Below the pieces are notes generated by a model. That model did no database searches, had not been told where the DNA came from, and saw only the letters and a list, made by a program, of their open reading frames with translations. Made by a program: the position numbers and the translations under genes. Shown here piece by piece: positions 1 to 21,923 of a DNA stretch of 64,000 bases. Location of the stretch: the NCBI GenBank assembly GCA_019916065.1, contig CM034239.1, forward strand, positions 40,724,663 to 40,788,662, written 5' to 3'. The number at the start of each line of letters is the position of its first letter. Positions within the stretch are counted from its first letter, which is position 1. Source of the stretch: Vitellaria paradoxa (taxonomy: Eukaryota; Streptophyta; Magnoliopsida; Ericales; Sapotaceae).

Positions 1-506
1 CATTTTATATCTTTGTTACTTCATATAACATTTATGCTTTGAGTTTATCACACTGTACCTTCTCATCCCATCACCATTTACTGTGTTCCCATTGTACCAT
101 CTCATCCCATCACCATTTACTTTGTTCCCATTATATCTATTTCACTGTATAAACGTCAACTAACTTCATTTACGCTTTTATCTTTGAACATTTAAAATTT
201 TTCTCCTTTCAATAATTCTATCATTTCTAATAATTTCTTTTTTTTTTTAAATTAAGTTGGTTTTTGAGTTTAATGTATAATACCATTAATCTGCAGTATA
301 ATATTTAACATTCACATGATAGTACCTTACATTATCTATATTGAAGCAGGCCATTCACTCATAATGCAAAATTGTTAATCACAAAATCATTGGTAGCATG
401 AACTAAATGCTCAAGCACTTCTATATTCACAGGACTGAGCCTAAATGTAACTGAATTGATACAATACAAATAAACATATAATAATAATAAATAAGCAAAG
501 TTTTTT
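1..506. other. Downstream flank of receptor kinase A
   Basis: AT-rich non-coding DNA 3' of the kinase gene. It holds a roughly 40-bp tandem repeat near 55-135 (the phrase 'tcatcccatcaccattta' occurs twice) that is single in copy B. The 3' UTR probably lies in 400-506, but I can point to no definite polyadenylation site. Confidence 0.6.
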
Positions 507-4349
<3,843 letters not shown>

Positions 4350-6526
4350 GGATGAGTTGTTCGTCCTCCTCAATTTGCGCTGCCGGCCATATCCACCTCA
4401 CATTTCTTTCTTAAGTTTGTACTCGTCAAAGAAGCTTTCGGTTGGTGACTTGAAGATTTGAAGACCTTTTTGAAGTAGCCATATTGATGTCGCAATCGGT
4501 GTAGACAGGACCTAACTTATTACTAGAATAGTCATCAATAGGACCAGCAACAAGTGGCCTGGGTGAATTGGCTTAGCACTTTGAGAGTACAATTCTTGCA
4601 GATTTTTTTAGACTTATTTGGTGGGGCTATAATGGTGAATTACAAATTTTGGTGGACAAATTTTAAGGAAAAAAGCAGCCAACTTGGACCTTAACCGTGA
4701 GGCTGAGAGTACAATTCTTGCAGTTTCTTAAGACTTACTTGGTGGTGCTACAGTGGTGAATTACCAATTTTGGTAGACAAATTTTAAGCAAAAAAGCAGC
4801 CAACGTCCCCTTTGTAAGTGTTTGATAAAATATTAATTTTTGTCACTTTTCTACTCAATTATAATAATTTGTTCAATTAATCGAAAGGTTACTAAAAAAT
4901 TTTTTTCGAACACAAAATGTTGTTAAAAACTTTACTAAATATTCAAAAGTTACTAAAAATTGTTAAAAATTATTTCTTATTTTACCAAACATATCCAAAA
5001 TTTTAATTATTAACTTTTGACAAAAAATGACAGAAGTTACTAAAAATTGAATTTCTAAATGGACTTTAAAGACATAAAAAGATTAAGAGGTTTATTCGAA
5101 ATTGACTTAAAACTAAGTGTGCAGAACCCCTTTTCCACAGGTGCTGCCTCCTCCAAATTTAATAAGATTACTTTCAGCCAACGGTGCTAATTGTCTAATG
5201 GTTTATTGCGAGAACGTGATTTAATAAAAACAAACAAATTATTACAGGCCTATCCAAGATCCATTCAAATAGAGCATGACAAGTAAAGTAATTTTAGACT
5301 TTTTCAAACTTCTCTTTAAGGCGCTATTTGCCTGACATTTGATCTCAAACAAAAAAAAATGACTCATCAAAGAAACAATTCAGGGTCCACTTAAGATTTA
5401 CCAAACGAAGCGAGCACTTTCTATCAAGCCCACCAATAAAATTGCTTCCTCAACAAAATTTCAATGTACTATTTTTAATCTTCTTATGGGAGCACTGATT
5501 ATACAATAATTTATTACAAAGAATATTAAAGACATACAAATTATTAAGGTCTACTTAAGATGGACGGACAGAGTGTGATATTAATTGTATAATAGTTTAT
5601 TATAAAGAGCATCCCTCATTCATCACCTACAGATAAAAATATTTACCGAAATATCAGTGAGTGGAGTCACTTTCCCACAAGTTGTAATTGGGTGTTAATC
5701 GTGTAATAATTATAAGTCTCACCTATTTTGAGTTGAAGAAAAAAAAGTTATAATTTTTCTACAAGGAAGGTGTTCTATCAAAAGTTTTGATTCTATTCAA
5801 TATTGATTCGTTCCTCATGAAATAATACATATAAATAGTTACAAATCTATCCATTAGAAATGAGTAGAGAACAAAATGATAGCTTTTTCAGGGATAAAGT
5901 TGATTCCCTCAAAATATTTATATTGTTTACGAGTTTATCTAGATTTGACTAATTCCTTCCAAAAGTTGATAAATAGTTGGCTAACCAAACTAGAACTTTA
6001 ATTGGAGTGATTCGAGACAAAATTAACCATCACTCTAAATGCTTTCTTGCATTTAGTATTTGTTGCATATTATATAACAGAATTAATTTTAGGATGAGGG
6101 AAAAACTTAATATGGAGAAAGCCTCAAAAAGAAATGTAAATAGACGAAAATAAAAGAGGTACAAAATTTAACGAGGGAAACCCTAGAATCCACCTTCTAA
6201 ATAAAAATTTTGAGTTTATAAGGCGACTATCCCTGAAAACCAATCCACTATAAACTTGAAGATTACAAGAGTTCACCGTAAAATACTCGACTTAACACTT
6301 GTCGTAGTCTAAATGTCTCTTACTTGCTAGAACTCGTAATAAATCTTTTCTTGTGCAATTAATTCTATTCTTGAACTTGAACAGCAACTCCTAGAGGCCA
6401 AAGATGATATTTATTTTTCAACACTTGAAGTAATGATTGATTATTGTTCTTTTTGATTCACACTCTTACCTTCTTCGCATGTATTTCTTGGTTTCAAAAA
6501 TATTGAATTAGGTCTAGCAAAATATT
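4350..6526. other. Upstream flank of receptor kinase A with a 122-bp tandem duplication
   Basis: Non-coding and AT-rich. A 122-bp unit beginning 'gagagtacaattcttgcag' at 4583 repeats at 4705, so the stretch 4583-4807 is duplicated. Copy B has only one unit (near 22178). Because this lies 230-460 bp upstream of the ATG it may sit in the promoter. The rest aligns to 21924-24052. I see no coding sequence. Confidence 0.7.
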
Positions 6527-9011
6527 GGGCACAAAAGTGTAGGGAATATGTTCCCTTCCAATGGAGAGGAGGGGATTGGAAAAAAAAAAAAATGATTTGG
6601 GGGAACTAATATAGCAACTTATGTCGGAAGGGATGAAAAAAAAAATGATTTGGGAGAACTAATATTACAATTTTTGTCAGCTCTATAACTTGTGCTTGGA
6701 GATCATTAGATTAAAATCTAACGATTCAAATGTATTTATGTTTTTTTAAATTGAAAAAGTGTGAATGTATCTCAATCGTTAGATTTTAATCCAACGATCT
6801 CAACCATAATGTCACTAAGTTGACGTAATTTTAATGGTTAACCGCTGCATAAAAGTAAATTAGAAAAGTTCAATTCTCTTCATTTAAGAAAGTTATATAT
6901 GATAAACTGCGATTGTGATCCATCTTAATAACAGCAAGAAATGTTATGTTTCTGGATTAGCTAAGTTGCCAAATTTGCATCCGTTGGTTTCTACATTTTA
7001 TAACCCCAATCGCCAAGAAATTGTATTTTTGCCCCCCACATGTTGCAAAAATATGTGGAGTTGCCCTTGTACATATATTTACATGGTCGTGATTAGAGCT
7101 TCTCCATTCTGATGGTGTGAATTTATCAATTTTCTCCTTCATGTAGATGCAATTTCAGGTGGCCATAAGGTTCCCAACAACACAGGATGATGGTCAGAAA
7201 TTATGTTCTCCCTGCAACAAGATGTGAAGCTCCCCCAAGTTGTCATCTTAATTTTGTCTGCGAATATCATTCGAAGCTAATGAAAATTACTCTTTCTTGG
7301 AAGAGAAAAAGAGATGAATTTTCCATTAAGTGAAAATAGCAATGTTAGTTCCTATGATCATCGTCCAACTAAAACGTGAGTCACTGTAGTTACTGTACAT
7401 GGCTTGTAATTTACCTTTCAATATAAAAAATCCAAACTTTTTGTGAAATGCTTGGTAAAAAATAGAGAGGTCAAATTCTTTGTTGAAAGGTATTTCTTTT
7501 AACCATAATTTCTCTCGAGTTGAATATTATTTGAGTTTGTACAATTGTATTTTGGCTTTGTTTGTCTTATATGGCTTTTTTTCACCAAGAATTAATTTTC
7601 TTTTGGTTCTTTTTCTTTTTCTTTTCCTTTTTTTTGGTAGCTTTTTACTATATAATTCACATAAAATTATGTTGTTTAAATAAGGCAATTATTTAAAAAA
7701 AATAATGAATTTTTAAATTAAAAATCTTAAGTAAATAAAGAACAATGCTAAATGCACTTTATTTTTAGCTTTTTATACTCTATTTTCTTTCATAATAAAT
7801 AATGTATTTTAAAGTGTGAGAAGTCAAAAATAAAATGCACTTAACGTTTTTGTTTAATAATTTGAAAACTTAAAATTTGAAAATACATAAATTTTTATTG
7901 CATTCCAATTGCGATGTACGAATTAATTGTACTTGGAGTAAAAATTTATACATTTAGAATTCAACTTTTCAGTTCACTAAATAAAATTTTAGGTAAAAAG
8001 TTCATTGTCTTTTAAGAATTTTCCCTTTTAACAATTTAAATGAGAAGTGGAGAGATATTTATCTTTGATTGAAAAATATTTTTACATTTTCTTAGGTTAC
8101 TGAAAAATCAATTTCAAACCAATGAAATTAGCTTAAATTTTGAAGCAGCAATGTCAAAATTGGAAATTAGGCCCTACTTGGCTATGGTTTTACAGAAACT
8201 AATCTTGAAAATATTGAAGTGTTTTAAAAATTAGTTTGTAATTTAATAACAATATTGGAATGCAAATAAAGGGGGAAAAAAAAAAAAGAAAGCACAAATT
8301 TGGTATCAAAACTTACAAGTACATGTTTTACATCATCTTAGATTTTTTTTTTTTAAAGAAGAAGAAGAATTAAAAAAGACAACCAACACAATTTAATAAA
8401 AAATTAAATTAAAAAGAAAGAAGCTAAAAGCGTGAAACTATCAAACGATATCATCACATGTTAATGCACAAAGACTCTATCCGAAAGAATGAAATAGTTA
8501 TTCATACTTTTATTTCATTACATTATTTGACACATTGATTTGAAATATTACTTTAAATTTATTTAAAATGCTATTTTATTTAAAGTAATGGAATGGAATG
8601 GAATGGAATGATAATATAAAGATGATTATTTCATTTTAAATTATTTAATTCTTTGGTTACTTTGACATTTTTTTTTTTGGTTAAGAGAGTAAGGGGTAAA
8701 ATAAGAAAAAAACATAAAATTTTGGTTACTTTGTCATTTTTTCTTAAATTTTAACGGTTGATTTAACAGAAGAGGTCAATGTTAATAAATTTCAAAACTA
8801 AGGAGAAAGTGTAATTTTTTTAAAATTAAAGGATGTTAGTGTAACTACCTAAATATTGCGGGTAAGGTAAGTGTAATTTACGAAGAAATCTATTCCCGTT
8901 AGAAACTTATGTTTCTTATTTGATTTTTATTCAATAATTTATCAAATTAATTTTTATACTCTCCTTGATTTCCTCATCTTGAATAAACACCGCAAATCCT
9001 TATTCTTAATA
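6527..9011. other. Unique AT-rich intergenic DNA
   Basis: No supported gene. It contains an inverted-repeat element at 6701-6802, poly-A/T runs, and a short GGAAT repeat near 8590-8610. The small open frames here are AT-rich chance ORFs. Confidence 0.5.
6701..6802. repeat. Short foldback (MITE-like) inverted repeat
   Basis: The left arm at 6701-6735 and the right arm at 6764-6802 are imperfect inverted copies sharing the core ATTAAAATCTAACGATT. They are separated by about 28 bp of AT-rich loop. This is visible directly; assignment to a MITE family is inference, and no clear TSD was found. Confidence 0.5.
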
Positions 9012-9581
9012 CATATTGTGACATCCTGAATTTTTAATTTGATTTTGCGCCTATAAATTTTAATTCGTTAGTTTAGTATTAATTTAAATTATATTAATTT
9101 AAACTAGAGTAATTTGTAATGCATTTATAAGGTACTTAATCTCAATGTAAACTACTTAAATAATTTAGTTAAATTAAATATATCTATATATATATATTAA
9201 ATTGATGGTTGCCACACGTGTTGGATTTGCCAACCCTATATATATATATATATATATATGTATATGGATAGATATTATTGTAGGGATTATTATGATTAAT
9301 GGGATAATGTGGAGGATATGGGTTTGACCACTTAGCATGTAAAAAAAAAAAAAAATGAATGGACGGCAGCTTCTTGAAGATTTATTTGCTTAGTTACTAA
9401 GTTTGAGCCACATGTGTATAAATGTGTGGTGTGTGTGTAAGTGTGGATAAACATAAGAATTACGCTTGGAGGAGAGGCCAACATGTGGAAGGAAACTAGC
9501 AAGCTATACATATATATATATATTATTGTAGTGGCGTAGGTGATTGTGGCTAAAGCCACACGTGATGCAAAACACACACAA

Positions 9582-9613
<32 letters not shown>

Positions 9614-9746
9614 GTATATTTTGGGATAGAGATGGGAGACTTGGACTTGACCAAGCCTTGGACAAGAATGTATAAAAGGTTCATGTGTGACAAGGAAGGA
9701 AAAAAAAATAATGGAGGAATGGTGAGGGAATCGGGTGGAGTTTGCA

Positions 9747-11636
9747 TAGGGATGGGAACGGGACAGATCAGAGGTGGATATAGTATTATCCAAATCTAAA
9801 CTCCAAATCCTTTATCTACCTCCAAATTTACCCCGAACTTTAAACAGATATTTTTTTAGACCTCCATCCCCACTCCAAATGGAGAACGGATATATATCCA
9901 CGGATATTCAAAACTCCAAACCATTTGTTCACCTCCAAATCTGTCCTTAAGTTGTATGCAACCTATTACTACCAAATAATTCATCTCCAAAATCAAAATA
10001 ATACATATAACATATTTTGTAAATAATGTAATACATTTCAATAATCTAGTAATATATTTAAAAATACTGTAATGATTAAAATATAAGAAAAAACATGAGT
10101 TGGTAAATTTTAAAATAAATAAATTTTAAAAGAATTGTAAAAAATAAATAAATATCAAAATGTTAAAAAACATGACAAAAGTTTGTAAATAAATTTTAAT
10201 TTATTTTATATCTTAATCAAATAAATTTAAATTTATTTTTTTATGATTGCTAAAAATATAAATAAAAATAAAATTTATTTTAACTTTTTAAATTTTTTTC
10301 TTATATAAAACCTACAAACATAAAAATAAAAGTTGTAAATTTAAATTTCTAATTCGTTTTTGTCCTTATTAACTTTTTACATCCACCTAATTTCAAAATA
10401 TAATAACTGATTTTTTTTCTCACCATCCACATATAGAAAAAAAATAAAACTACAAAAAATTTTTAATTTTTTTATAATAACAAATAATTTTTTAGAATAA
10501 CATAGAACTATAAATTTTATCATAATAAGATAACTCATCTGCATAAGTAAATTTTTTCAAAAAATTTAAAACGTAATTATCTGCACTTATCAAACTATCT
10601 AAGAAAAAAAATTAATAAGTTGCCTTCTCTATATATTTTTAGAAAAATAATTTCCACTATAAAAAAATATTGAATGTTTCATGAAACATTTTAATTGAAC
10701 TATTTGAAAAATATATTTTCTCAAGAACTCTTTTGAATATCAATATTGAAAAGTTTAAAAATATATTTTAGCTGAAAATGTTAAAAATACGGGGAAAACA
10801 ATAAACTATTCAAAGTTCAAGAAAGAAGTTATTTAATGAAATAGTAATTTTTATACTAAAAATAAGAAAAATAAAATAAAATAGCAACTAAAATTTTTTA
10901 ATTATTTTTTAAAATTTGTATCTAGATATTTTTCTGAAAACAATTGAGTTTACAAGTCATAATGTGGTTTGAAATTGTATAAATTAATATAAATTTATAA
11001 AAATTATAGTTTCATAATTCGTGCAATAAGTAAAAATTTAAATTTTAAAGGGATTTATATAATTTTGTAAAGTCCCAAATGATATACATTATAAAATTTT
11101 AAATTTACCTCTTTAAGTTTTCTTGATTTTTGCGTATAAAAAAATAAATTGAACTTTTAAAACTTTAATTTGCACAAAAGTATGAAAAAAATTAAATTTA
11201 TAATTTTTTCCCAAACGCACCCTAATTAATACAAAATGATGATAATTTTTGTTTTAAATTTATTTATCAATATTCATTTTAATGATAATAATAGTGAGTT
11301 TCAATAAGTTTAGAGTATTATGAATGTGAATATTATTTGCTATGATATAGTAACGATGCTGTCATCATGGTTTCAAATGATTTGGGATTATTTAAATATT
11401 TTTCAGGGCAAATTGGGCCAAATCGGGACAGATTGGGACAGATTCGGATTAGATATCAGATTCAGGACAATCCGGACGGAGGCAAAGCCATCCTCATATC
11501 CGATCCAATATCCAAATTTTTTTAAAAAATCAAATCCAAATCCGATCCAATCTCCAAAAAAAAATTCAAATTTCACATCCATTTAGATCGGATAACGGAT
11601 CGGATTTGGACGGATCGGCCGAGATACCCATTCCTA
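9747..11636. mobile_element. Non-autonomous hAT-like transposon nested in the solo LTR
   Basis: The left end starts TAGGGATGGGAACGG. The right end, read inward on the other strand, starts TAGGAATGGGTATC. The flanks are AGTTTGCA (9739-9746) and AGTTTGCG (11637-11644), an 8-bp TSD with one mismatch. The 1890-bp interior is very AT-rich, with subterminal motifs (atccgatcc, ggacagatt) and no transposase. An 8-bp TSD with TAGGG-type ends fits the hAT superfamily. Confidence 0.7.
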
Positions 11637-13726
11637 AGTTTGCGGCGAAGGAGAAGAAAAAAAAAAGGCAAACTTGGGGACAAAGAATAGTATGGAAGAG
11701 AAAATTTTAGGAAATTTTGGTGAGATAATTGAGGTAAGTTACTTTATTTTGTAATTTTAAAATTAATTTTATGGAAGGTTAAATAAACTAAATATGAAAA
11801 AAAAAATAATAGTAGTTATGCGTTATAAGTTAAAGTTAATATTTGACTTGTATAATTTATTTAGGTTAAATCTAGGACCGAAAAATAGTTTGCAGCAATC
11901 ACCTCATTTCCTTCATGTTGTCAAAAATCGGCTATCAGGTGAGTTTGTTAAACTTGAAGGTAAAATGTAATAAATGTGAATTAATAATTCTATTCATTTG
12001 ATATTTAATTATTGTGTGAATATATATATATGTATTGGTTGTTGTGAGTTGATTTAATATATGGAAAATTTGAAATTATTTAAAGAAAGTTAATCGTGTT
12101 AGTTATATTTTAATTTAAATAATTATCTATGTAGTAAAATGGATTATTCTTGAATTTATTATGTTGGTGGCGGGGCATAAGTATTTATAGAGTACTAATT
12201 AGAAATTGAGTATATTCATTGTTAATTAATAAATTGTGATTATTTATTGTTTGTGAATAATTGTAGTGACATTAAATTGGGGCTACTTATGGAACGATTA
12301 ATATTATTTATGTTGGTAAATTAATTCACCATTATGGGATTATAATGTTTTAATTGAGGAATTAATTGCGTTGATGAAAATAATATTAATTATTCCTGAA
12401 TTAACTATGTCGATGGTAAAGTAGAAAATATTTACGGAATAATGGATGTGACAAAATAAAATAATAATATGGATTAATTGTGTTAGTGGTAAATTTGAAA
12501 TTAAGGGAAAATTTGATACTTTTATTTGTAAGAAATATTAACTGCTTATGAATTATTGGTGTTAATAGTGGATTGCAATTGTTTACCAAATGTTAATAGT
12601 GAAAGTTTATTTTTCTAAGAGCAGTTACTTGTGCCAATAATAAAATATTAGCTGTTTTTATTTATGGTTTATACATTAATTATGTGTTGGTGATTGGAGG
12701 ATAAATGTGAAAATTGATATTTCTATGAGAAATTATGAATTACTTGTATTAACAAGTAGTGTGAGATTTATTTATGAAATATTAGTGTATGAATTGATAT
12801 TTTATGTGAGGAATTATTTATTAATGTGAATCACTTATGGTGATGATGAAGTATGGTTGCTTATGGTATGTTCGATGTGAAGTGATATCTTTGCTTGAGG
12901 AAAATAATACTAATAAAATATGGTGATAATTAAAAATGACAAATACTATTGCATAGCATTTATTGTGTACATTACATGTGCATTGAGGTCAGATGGGACC
13001 AGAAATGAGGCCAGATGGGGCCATAAATTGAGGCCAGATGGGGTCAAGCCAGATGAGGCTAATGGGACATGCTTAGTAAAACCACTGTCCAAAGTTGAGA
13101 TCTCAACTCATAGGCCAGATTGGGCCGACTACGTGTTACACTAACATTTGAAGGAGAATGCATCATACATACATGTCTCGACACTGCCAGATAGGGCATG
13201 TGTCGATCACGATGTGATGAGATAAATCTTATCATTACCAGATATGGTACAATGATGTGATGAGATTGATAATTAAAAGATACTGATAATGATATGATGA
13301 CATATGTGTGTTACTGCCGGAGGAGGCATGAATTGCTATTAAGAATTAATGAATAAACGTAATGTCACCAATGTGATATGGTATTGTTATCGTTGCTAAA
13401 TTCAATCCTTGTTATTAGTAAGACTTTTGAATAATTATGGATATATTTATCATGAGACAGTTAGTTAGGATAAAAGGTTATGATGAGTTCTGATGATATG
13501 TGATGAGAAAGAAAAGCGACCTTAAATTATGGGATAAAAACAAAGGGTGAAAATTTTATTATCTTTTATTTTAAGTTTAATGCTTCCACTGAGTGCGCGA
13601 CACTCACCCCTAAATTTTAAATTTTTCAGGTTGAGTTAGGATTGGTTGCATGTGCTGAAAGGGAACGAGAGTTGTAAATTTCTTGCTTTTCATTCTCCTA
13701 ATAAATTGATTGATTTTTTTTTTTTT

Positions 13727-15236
13727 GGAAGTTATTGAAGTATTAAAAATGATGAAGAATGGGAAAGCGGTTGGGCCAGATGGTATACCTATTGAGGTTT
13801 GGAGGTGCTTAGGAGAGGATGGCATAAGTTGGTTGACAAAACTTTTTAATGTAGTGCTAAAGAGCAAGAAGATACCTGATGCATGGAGGAAAAGTATCCT
13901 TATACCCATATACAAGAACAAATGAGATATTCAGAATTGTGCGAACTACCGCAGGATTAAATTGATGAGCCATACGATGAAATTATGGGAGAGAGTTATT
14001 GAGAGAAGACTGAGAAAGACAACAAACGTTTCAGAGAATCAATTTGGTTTCATGCCTAGAAGATCAACCATGGAGGCTATCTTTCTCTTGAGGAGGTTAA
14101 TGGAACAGTATAGAGAAGGTCAAAAAAATTTACATATGGTGTTCATTGATTTAGAGAAGGCATATGACCGAATTCCTAAGGAGATTCTATAGAGAGTATT
14201 GGAAAAGAAAGGAGCGTGTGTCGCATATATTGAGGTGATAAAGGACATGTATGATAGAGCCATGACATCGATACGGACGACGAGTGGTGAGACTAACGAG
14301 TTCCCTATCACGATTGGTTTACATCAAGACTTAGCATTAAGCCCATACTTGTTTGCTTTAGTTATGGATGAGATTACAAGACATATTCAAGATGAGGTGC
14401 CGTGGTGTATGCTATTTACAGATGATATTGTTTTAGTAAATGAGATGAGAGAAGGAGTGAATGCTAAGGTAGAATTGTGGCGGGAAATGTTAGAGACAAA
14501 AGGATTTAGGCTAAGCTGATGCAAGACGGAATATATAGAATGTAAGTTTAATCAAAATAGGATAACGGATAGTATAGAAGTAAGTTTAGGCACACAAAAA
14601 ATTATAGAGAAAGATAAATTTAGGTACCTTGGATTTATGGTGTAACAAGATGGAGGGATTGATACTGATGTAAGTCATAGAATTCAAGCCGGGTGGACTA
14701 AATGGAGGAGTGCTTCGGGGGTTTTGTACGACCGAAAAGTCCCCCTCAAAGTGAAAGGAAAGTATTATAAGATGACGATTAGACCAGCGCTGCTATATGG
14801 ATCACAGTGTTGGGTAGTAAAGTATAATCATAGTCAGAAGATGGCAGTTGCGGAGATGAGGATGCTAAGGTGAATGTGCGGGATTACAAGGAAAGACAGG
14901 ATTAGGAACGAGAAGATTATGGGCAAAGTAGGAATAGCACCGATTGAAGATAAAATGAGAGAAAATCGATTAAGATGGTTTGACCATGTTAGAAAGCGTC
15001 CAGCGGAGGCACCTGTTAGAAAGTGTGAAAGTATGGAGATTACTAGGAGTAGGAGAGGTAGAAGAAGACCCAAGAGAAGTTGGGAAGAGTCTATTAAACA
15101 TGACCTTGCCTACCTAAATCTATCGGAGGATATAGCCCTAAACGGATGTAATTGGCGTCGACAAATCTATATAGCCGACCCCACCTAGTAGGAAAAGGCT
15201 TGGTTTGGTTTGGTTTGGTTTGGGAAGTTATTGAAG
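13727..15236 (+). mobile_element. 5'-truncated LINE (L1-type) reverse transcriptase fragment
   Basis: The body is 13741-15222, flanked by a perfect 14-bp TSD GGAAGTTATTGAAG (13727-13740, 15223-15236). It ends in a (GGTTT)n tail. One frame runs almost throughout and shows LINE reverse-transcriptase features: KNGKAVGPDGIP at the start, [14 protein letters not shown] (normally FADD) near 14419, and a C-terminal region ending in IADPT. The endonuclease and the 5' half of ORF2 are missing, as is usual for 5' truncation. In-frame stops at about 13923, 14190, 14517, 14643 and 14871 inactivate it. There are no frameshifts, so decay here was by substitution only. Confidence 0.88.
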
Positions 15237-15303
15237 GTTTTATGAGTATCCACCCCATTATAGGGATTAGATATGTATGTTAAAATGGGGGTGTGACACA
15301 TAT

Positions 15304-15461
15304 TATATTACAATCCCTGTTTTTATATTTCTCTCAATTTAGCAAATTATATATATTTATTTCTAATTTCTTCCTTCCTGATTTATTATAAAGATCATCA
15401 TAAATTTCAAAATTAATATTTCTAACTTCTTCTAATAGTTTTGTTCCTAGCGCACTAATAT
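15304..15461. other. Short AT-rich spacer
   Basis: Non-coding DNA between the solo LTR and the next hAT-like element. Nothing is recognised in it. Confidence 0.5.
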
Positions 15462-16732
15462 CTTTGAAGTAGGGGTGTTCAAATATCCATTCAACCCACT
15501 CAATCCGACCGACCCCACCTAAATTGATGGTAATCGTCGATTTTGTTGATTAATTTAGGTGGCTAATGGGTGAAGTTTGAAATTTTTAATCTTCGTTGGT
15601 TCGGATTTTGGGTCTTCAATCTTCTCAACCACCAAAATCGACCCGACCTGATGTTACAGCACTATGCATAATTTGTACTTTGCAGATCTCATTTTATCTT
15701 CAAAGCCTTCAGAGTGCCATGTGGCGTAATCTCATTGGTGAATGAAATTACATCCTTGTCCTTTCACGTAAAGAAGAGAAAATTTTATTTCCATGTGACA
15801 ACCTTTTGGTCCTTTCTAATTTTTTTTCTTACTCCCTTTTCTTTCCATCTCTCTCAACCACGCCGACTGTGATAGTTGCTAAGTTCTATTTTCCTGATAC
15901 AGAGTATTTGATGTGTTTGTGCTAACTTAAATATGCTTGATTTGATTGGAATGTTGGATCTAAATTGTTTCTATAGCTAAGAAGTTTCTGATTGCCAGTC
16001 TAGAGGGTGATCTAAAATTACCTTGGTTGAGGTCTAGTCCAGTGACTGAAGTTTGAGTTATTTAAATGGGTATGCTTCAAATTTCCAGAAGGACTAACTG
16101 TAATTTCACTTGGTATTTTAGAAAGTGCGTTCCATGAGATATGTGATCAGGCTTCTTTTACCCCCACTTTTTGTTTCTTCCTAAACAAATCGTGACTTTC
16201 TAATTCCAATTGAAAGTTATTTTATTTTATTATTTATTTACTTATTTATTTATTTATTTTTGGGAGGTGTTGGAGACTGTCTTCTAGTTAATAGGATTTG
16301 CAAATTTAGCAAACTTTTGTTTTTCACATTGAGATTTTAGTGATACTTTTGGAACTTCAGTTGAATATTGGTTTATCTATCTTGTTCTTTGTGAAATTTA
16401 CTTCAAATTTCTTGAGATGGAGATTATGGTTCACCTCAAGTACATCTTTGATCTTTCCACTAGTAGCTTACAGTGGGCTAACTAGAGTTATGGCAACACT
16501 CCAATATTTTGTATTTTTTTTCTTTTTATTAATTTATCATTCTTACCATTAAAAAAATATTATTTCCAACCCACCGACCTGTTAATCCAATCCAACCCAA
16601 CCTGCCAACTTGCCCAACCCCGCCCGCCTAACCCGCGGTTCGAAATTGGTTCCATTTTCTCTTTACCCAATCTGAGCAGTTTAGATGGTGTGTCAACTCT
16701 CAACCCGACCCATGAACAGCCCTACTTTGAAG
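15462..16732. mobile_element. Non-autonomous hAT-like transposon with perfect 8-bp TSD
   Basis: The element is 15470-16724 (1255 bp), flanked by identical CTTTGAAG duplications (15462-15469, 16725-16732). Terminal inverted repeats: TAGGGGTGTTCA at the left and TAGGGCTGTTCA read inward from the right. Both subterminal zones carry repeated 'cgaccc/aacccgacc' words. No transposase or long ORF is present. Its right end lies 8 bp from the start of detectable duplication copy B. Confidence 0.82.
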
Positions 16733-17221
16733 AATTTTCTCATTTTTATATTTTTGTCACATCATATAACGTTTACGCTTTGATTTTATAGCACTATACC
16801 TTCTTATCCCATCACCACTTACTTTGTTCCCATTATATCTGTTTCACTATATAAATATCAACTAACTTATTTACGCTTTAATCTTTGAACATTTAAAATT
16901 TTTCTTCTTTCAATAATTATATCATTTCTAATAAGTTTTTTTTTTATTAAATTAAGTTGGTTTTTGAGTTTAATGTATAATACCATAGTATAATATTTAA
17001 CATTCACATGATAAAACCTTACATTATTTATACTGAAGCAGGCCATTCACTCATAATGCACAATTGTTAATCACAAGATCATTGGTAGAATGAACTAAAT
17101 GCTCAAGCACTTCTATATCATAGGACTGATCCTAAATGTAATTGAATTGATACAATACAAATAAACATAAATAAATAAAAAAATAGAAAATAAATAAATA
17201 AATAAATAAGCAATGTTTTTT

Positions 17222-21923
<4,702 letters not shown>

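Larger units (their letters stand above)
9012..15303. mobile_element. Nested element with TG...CA ends and CATAT TSD, probable solo LTR (Gypsy-like)
   Basis: The element runs 9017-15298, beginning TGTGACATCC and ending GGGTGTGACA, and is flanked by perfect CATAT duplications (9012-9016 and 15299-15303). Removing the hAT-like (9747-11636) and LINE (13741-15222) insertions with one TSD each leaves about 2.9 kb without coding capacity. TG...CA ends and a 5-bp TSD are standard for LTR retrotransposons, so a solo LTR left by recombination is the simplest reading. The GC-rich motif 'gaggccagatgggg' recurs near 12985-13110. Gypsy origin is an inference from the style of the termini. Confidence 0.65.

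Noticed and set aside
9332..9793. 153-codon minus-strand open frame
   Set aside because: Built on CA/TA microsatellites (runs of VCVC and YIYI) and crosses a transposon end; no homology pattern.
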